From the NCBI GenBank assembly GCA_964582875.1, contig CAZOTZ010000032.1, positions 1 to 17,629 on the forward strand: 17,629 bases of DNA. The letters are read 5' to 3'. The notes beneath the pieces are model-generated. The model was given only the letters and a program-made list of their open reading frames with translations. It was not told the origin of the DNA and made no database searches. The DNA comes from JAADDV01 sp964582875. GTDB lineage: Bacteria; Aquificota; Aquificia; Aquificales; Hydrogenothermaceae. A program made the position numbers and the translations under genes. Shown here piece by piece: positions 14,180-17,629 of this stretch; position 1 is the stretch's first letter, and each line of letters begins with the position of its first letter.

Positions 14180-14981
14180 AAAGCTGATTAACAGTGTTTT
14201 TGAAAAGTTAGACAGGTACTTATCTGAGAAAATAGTTCAGGAAAGTCCTGATTTTTATAAAAATGAAGCTTTTCTTTTAGATGGGAACAACCTTTTGGCT
14301 GTAAAGAACCCCCTTTATCCAGATATAAATACCATTATAGGAGTAGAGGAACAAAAAAAGAAACTTCTTTACAATACTGAAAAGTTTGTACAAGGAAAAC
14401 CTGCAAATAATGTTCTTTTATGGGGAGAAAGGGGAACAGGAAAGAGTTCTCTTGTTAAAGGTTTACTTCCTGTTTTTTCTAAGGAAGGTCTCAGAATAGT
14501 ACATATCCAGAAAAAAGATATTTTAAACATATGGTTTTTGTACGACCTCCTTGAAGGGTTCAAAGATTTAAAATTTATCCTTTTTTTAGACGACCTGTCT
14601 TTTGAAGAAAACCAGACAGATTACAAAGAATTAAAGACTGTTATAGATGGTGGTTTAAAAGGAATTCCTGAAAATATTCTTTTTTATGTAACATCAAACA
14701 GAAAGAACCTTATCCCTGTCAGGTTTTCAGATAGGGAAAGTGATGATACAAGGTTATCAGATACAGTTGAAGAAAAACTTTCCCTCGTTGATAGGTTTGG
14801 TTTAAAACTTGGATTTTTCAAGATGAGCCAAAAGACTTATCTTGAAATTGTTGATATGTATGCTGAAAAGTTTGGGATTTCTGTTGATAAAGATAAACTC
14901 TATAGGGAAGCTCTTAGATATGCCCTTGAAGCTGGTGTTAGAAACGGTAGAGTGGCTCTTCAGTTCGTAAAAAGTTTATGA
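14169..14981 (+). CDS. DUF815-type P-loop ATPase
   Basis: The 270 residues match the DUF815 group of AAA-like ATP-binding proteins. Visible are INTIIGVEEQKKKLLYNTEKF before the core, Walker A GERGTGKSS (86-94), Walker B LFLDD (Asp141, Asp142), a sensor-type segment YVTSNRKNLIP (about 177-187) and a C-terminal lid with DRFGLKLGFFKMSQKTYLEIV. The N-terminal 60 residues are helical. The family's role is not established; homologues are annotated only as ATP-binding proteins. The start is ATG 14169 inside the preceding membrane protein gene. A hairpin terminator begins at the stop codon. Confidence 0.85.
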   Translation: MLDEKLINSVFEKLDRYLSEKIVQESPDFYKNEAFLLDGNNLLAVKNPLYPDINTIIGVEEQKKKLLYNTEKFVQGKPANNVLLWGERGTGKSSLVKGLLPVFSKEGLRIVHIQKKDILNIWFLYDLLEGFKDLKFILFLDDLSFEENQTDYKELKTVIDGGLKGIPENILFYVTSNRKNLIPVRFSDRESDDTRLSDTVEEKLSLVDRFGLKLGFFKMSQKTYLEIVDMYAEKFGISVDKDKLYREALRYALEAGVRNGRVALQFVKSL

Positions 14982-15009
14982 AACGGTGCCTCAGGCACCG
15001 TTTTGTTTT
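14981..15009 (+). terminator. Rho-independent terminator
   Basis: AAACGGTGCC (14981-14990), loop TCA and GGCACCGTTT (14994-15003) form a 10-bp stem, followed by a T-rich tail on the plus strand (15001-15009). It begins on the last base of the ATPase stop codon. The minus-strand tail is only TTTCATAAA, so termination of tpx from the other side would be weaker but possible. Confidence 0.88.
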
Positions 15010-15511
15010 ATAAAGATTTTACACAGGCTAAAACGTCGTCATAGTTAGGTTCTTCTGTTATTTCAGGAACAAGCTGTTTGTAAACAATTTTTCCTTCACC
15101 ATCAACAACAAAAACAGCCCTTGCTAAAATACCTTTTAAAGCTCCTTCTGCAATGAGAACACCGTATTTTTCCATATCTCTGTATCTGAAATCAGAAGCA
15201 ACAGTTACATTTCCAATGCTGTAGGATTCACAGAACCTTTTTTCTGCAAAAGGTAAATCCATAGAAACAACAGTTACATCAATGTCTAATCCAGCTACAA
15301 GCTCATTGAATTTTTTTGTTTCAGTTTCACAAACTGGTGTGTCAAGGGATGGAACTGTAATGATTAATTGTGGTTTTCCTTTCGCTCCACCGATAGTTTT
15401 TTCAGAAAGGTCTGAAGCAACAACAACTGCTTCTGGAGCTCTGTCACCAACGTTTAATTCAGGTCCTGCTAATGCTACAGGATTTCCTTTTAAGTTTACT
15501 GTTACTGCCAT
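15008..15511 (-). CDS. tpx: Thiol peroxidase (atypical 2-Cys peroxiredoxin)
   Basis: Tpx reduces hydrogen peroxide and alkyl hydroperoxides with electrons from thioredoxin. In 167 residues the peroxidatic cysteine is Cys61 in SLDTPVCETET and the resolving cysteine is Cys94 in EKRFCESYSIG, the Tpx arrangement of two cysteines in one chain. VVSMDLPFAEKRF and RAVFVVDGEGKIVYKQLVPEITEEPNY are also characteristic. The start is ATG 15511 behind TTAGGAGGTT. The gene appears monocistronic, with its own -10 and a CRP/FNR-like dyad upstream. Confidence 0.96.
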   Translation of the reverse strand: MAVTVNLKGNPVALAGPELNVGDRAPEAVVVASDLSEKTIGGAKGKPQLIITVPSLDTPVCETETKKFNELVAGLDIDVTVVSMDLPFAEKRFCESYSIGNVTVASDFRYRDMEKYGVLIAEGALKGILARAVFVVDGEGKIVYKQLVPEITEEPNYDDVLACVKSL

Positions 15512-15542
15512 GCTAACCTCCTAAGGTTTTAGTTTAGTTTTG

Positions 15543-15587
15543 AGTATACTACCTTAGGTGATTAGCCCTTTTTATGATTTTTATCAA
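15543..15587 (-). promoter_or_regulatory. Candidate tpx promoter with CRP/FNR-like site
   Basis: On the minus strand TATACT (15548-15543) is a good -10, with no clear -35. Upstream lies the dyad TGAT-TTTT-ATCA (15575-15586; plus strand ATGATTTTTATCAA, 15574-15587), one mismatch from the FNR half-site pair TTGATnnnnATCAA. Its centre is about 44 bases before the predicted start near 15536, close to class II activator spacing. A palindrome ACCTTAGGT lies between the two. Confidence 0.4.
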
Positions 15588-15593
15588 ACAGTG

Positions 15594-16163
15594 TTATAAA
15601 AGTGATGATGAAGATTTTCCTGATACTTGAGATAAAATCTCCTTAGCTTTTTTCCCTTTGCTTGAGTGCACTTTTTTCAGTTTTTCTTTTATCTTCTCTT
15701 TGTCTTTGAAATCTTTTTTATGGACAAAAATTTCTTCTCCTTCAAAAATCATATCAGAAGGGAGAATAAATCTGTTTGATTTTGTTATCTCTAAAAATTT
15801 TCCATCTTCGTAGTACCCAAGGGATACAAAAACTTCCTCAAAAGGAGCATAAAAAACAAAGTAGTATTCTCCATACTGTTTATTTATTTCTATTTCTAAT
15901 TTTTTTTCACCACAGCAGTGTAAAACAGCTTTTAGACTTCTACCTTTGAGTTTTTCGTAAAGGCTGTTTTCTATGTCCCAGTATATAAAATGGTTATAAG
16001 GGTCAACAGGTAGAAAAACAATTTTTGTCTGGTTGTACCTTTCAGGTACTACTTCTTCTTCACTGGGAAATATCTGTGGTTCAGTTTTTACATTTTCTTC
16101 TACAACTTTTATATGGTATGAAGGGGCTTCTATTTCCAGACTTTTAACTGTTATTTCGTCCAT
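15594..16163 (-). CDS. DUF4912 domain protein
   Basis: The 189 residues contain the DUF4912 signature VPERYNQTKIVFLPVDPYNHFIYWDI (about 39-64), then a beta-rich stretch (KAVLHCCGEKKLEIEI, YYFVFYAPFEEVFVSLGYYEDG) and a lysine-rich tail ending in serines. There is no signal peptide or membrane span. The fold is probably an Ig-like or carbohydrate-binding sandwich; the aromatic YW pair would suit sugar stacking, which is inference. Its ATG lies two bases after the glgA stop and uses a GGAG inside the end of glgA, so it is tightly coupled to glycogen synthase and probably acts in the same pathway. The biochemical role is unknown. Confidence 0.82.
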   Translation of the reverse strand: MDEITVKSLEIEAPSYHIKVVEENVKTEPQIFPSEEEVVPERYNQTKIVFLPVDPYNHFIYWDIENSLYEKLKGRSLKAVLHCCGEKKLEIEINKQYGEYYFVFYAPFEEVFVSLGYYEDGKFLEITKSNRFILPSDMIFEGEEIFVHKKDFKDKEKIKEKLKKVHSSKGKKAKEILSQVSGKSSSSLL

Positions 16164-16165
16164 CT

Positions 16166-17599
16166 CTAAACTCCTTTTGGATATCCAAACTTTATTTCTT
16201 CATAAAGTCTTGCATATCTTGATGCTGATGCGTCCCATGAAAAATCAAGACTCATAACAAACTCCCTGAGCCTGAGAAATTTCTTTTTGTTCATGTAAAG
16301 CTCTTTAGCTCTGTTTATAGCCCTTAAAAACTCTGTTTTTGTTGGATTTTCAAACAGTACTCCGTATCCTGCTGGGTGGTCTATATCTATAACTGTGTCT
16401 GCAAGACCACCTGTTTTCCTTGCAACAACAAGGGTTCCATATCTCATAGCTATCATCTGGTTCAAACCACATGGTTCGTATATAGAAGGCATTAGAAGAA
16501 AATCTCCTGATGCATACATTTTTCTACTTAAAGGCTCATCATATCCGACTTCAATAAAGATATTTTTGAATTTTCCCTTTATGTTTTCAAAAAAGTCATT
16601 GTAGGATTTGTCCCCTGAACCTAATATTGCAAAGTTTGCGTTCATTGATGCTATATCTATTATTGATTGCTGTATCAGGTCAACACCTTTCTGTTTTGCA
16701 AATCTACCGATAAATATGAAAAGGGGTTTCTCAATTCCAGAAAGCCCGTGTTCCTTTAGGAAAGCCTCTTTGTTTTTCTCTTTTTTTTCTATCTGAACTT
16801 CACTGTAGTTGTAGTATATGTGGGGGTCTGTTTCTGGATTCCATACATCATAATCTATTCCATTAAGAATACCATAGAGCTTATGACAGTGTTTCCTTAG
16901 CACTCCATCTAATCCAAATCCGTACTCAGGTGTACATATTTCCCTTGCGTATGTTGGACTTACTGTTGTAACAGCATCTGAAAAAACAATACCTCCTTTC
17001 AGAAAGTTAACCTTTCCATAAAACTCAAGGGCTTCCATATTAAACAGTTTCCAATCAAGTCCAAGCTGGTCTATTGTTTTTTTATCAAAAACTCCCTGAT
17101 ATGCTATGTTATGTATTGTGTGAACAGTTTTTATACTATCCATTCTGTATTTAGTTTTTACAAGAACAGGGATTAACGCTGTTTGCCAGTCATTTGTATG
17201 TATAACATCAGGATAAAAACCTGTTTTTCTGAAAAACTCTAAGACAGCGTAGGAAAAAGCTCCAAACCTTATATTGTTATCTGGATAATCCCCTTCAGGT
17301 GTTCCATAAAGAAAATCCCTATTAAACAACTCTTCGTTGTAGAAAAAGTAATGTTTTACATCATTTTTATGTTTGAAAACTTTAAAGCTGTACGTCTTCA
17401 CTGGTAAATGGACATCTATCTGAATATCTGTCTCAACAATTCCAAACTTTTCTCTATTTACAGATTTGTAAAGGGGCATTATTGATATTGTTTTAAAACC
17501 AAGGTGCGATATTGCTTTAGGTAGTGAGTGGGAAACGTCTGCGAGACCTCCAGTTTTAGCAAAAGGGTAAATCTCACTTGATATAAATGCTATCTTCAT
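16166..17599 (-). CDS. glgA: Glycogen synthase (GT5)
   Basis: GlgA transfers glucose from ADP-glucose to the non-reducing end of alpha-1,4-glucan. At 477 residues it has the family's usual length. The N-terminus holds the nucleotide-sugar-binding KTGGLADV (15-22), then VIHTNDWQTALIPVL and HTIHNIAYQGVF. The second Rossmann domain holds GRFAKQKGVDL (the KXGL-like region) and SIYEPCGLNQMIAMRYGTLVVARKTGGLADTV, with Glu375 in EPCGL contacting the donor. The start is ATG 17599, with GAGG about nine bases upstream. It is followed two bases later by the DUF4912 gene; anything upstream is outside the window. An NDP-glucose donor other than ADP-glucose cannot be excluded from sequence. Confidence 0.96.
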   Translation of the reverse strand: MKIAFISSEIYPFAKTGGLADVSHSLPKAISHLGFKTISIMPLYKSVNREKFGIVETDIQIDVHLPVKTYSFKVFKHKNDVKHYFFYNEELFNRDFLYGTPEGDYPDNNIRFGAFSYAVLEFFRKTGFYPDVIHTNDWQTALIPVLVKTKYRMDSIKTVHTIHNIAYQGVFDKKTIDQLGLDWKLFNMEALEFYGKVNFLKGGIVFSDAVTTVSPTYAREICTPEYGFGLDGVLRKHCHKLYGILNGIDYDVWNPETDPHIYYNYSEVQIEKKEKNKEAFLKEHGLSGIEKPLFIFIGRFAKQKGVDLIQQSIIDIASMNANFAILGSGDKSYNDFFENIKGKFKNIFIEVGYDEPLSRKMYASGDFLLMPSIYEPCGLNQMIAMRYGTLVVARKTGGLADTVIDIDHPAGYGVLFENPTKTEFLRAINRAKELYMNKKKFLRLREFVMSLDFSWDASASRYARLYEEIKFGYPKGV

Positions 17600-17629
17600 A
17601 CTTTTAACCTCAATATTACAGAATTACCT

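Noticed and set aside
1..17629. Search by eye for tRNA cloverleafs, CRISPR repeats, transposase or integrase genes and attachment sites
   Set aside because: None was found; all gaps over 100 bases are described as features, and none contains such structures.

Overview
The window is an AT-rich bacterial stretch whose informational genes look like those of a thermophilic member of the Aquificota, probably close to Hydrogenothermaceae (Persephonella/Sulfurihydrogenibium). That placement is inferred from remembered protein character: a short Thermus-sized EF-Ts, Lys/Glu-rich proteins and strong AGGAGG ribosome binding sites. No rRNA or marker search was possible. I see no tRNA, rRNA, CRISPR array, transposase or integrase.

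Layout. Positions 1-2022 (+) hold the 3' part of a DUF4838-type protein. Positions 2023-2222 are a 200-base intergenic region with a promoter-like pair, a foldable segment and a strong rho-independent terminator, which together suggest a small RNA. Positions 2223-10507 (-) are a translation cluster, in transcription order rpsB, tsf, pyrH, frr, then (after a 66-base gap with a promoter) rimP, nusA, a ylxR-ylxQ fusion, infB and queE. Positions 10688-10930 (-) encode an 80-residue helical protein of unknown function. Positions 11003-13813 (-) are a two-gene unit, a FadL-type outer-membrane protein followed by an acyl-CoA ligase. Positions 13940-14981 (+) hold a small membrane protein overlapping a DUF815-type ATPase, closed by a hairpin terminator. 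Positions 15008-15511 (-) are thiol peroxidase with a possible CRP/FNR-type operator. Positions 15594-17599 (-) are glycogen synthase glgA followed two bases later by a DUF4912 gene.

How the genes fit together. The central cluster makes ribosomal protein S2, translation factors (EF-Ts, IF-2, RRF), a 30S maturation factor, the transcription factor NusA and UMP kinase. QueE, a queuosine-precursor enzyme, is translationally coupled behind infB. The FadL/ligase pair would import and activate fatty acids or other hydrophobic acids. GlgA/DUF4912 points to storage glucan metabolism.

The main oddities: (1) ylxR and ylxQ form one fused gene, but its frame is broken at a run of exactly nine A residues, where slippage would restore it; (2) a candidate small RNA at 2087-2217 carries two CCUCCU segments resembling the 16S anti-Shine-Dalgarno tail; (3) five genes of the translation cluster appear to start with TTG; (4) there are possible operator sequences upstream of tpx and fadL.
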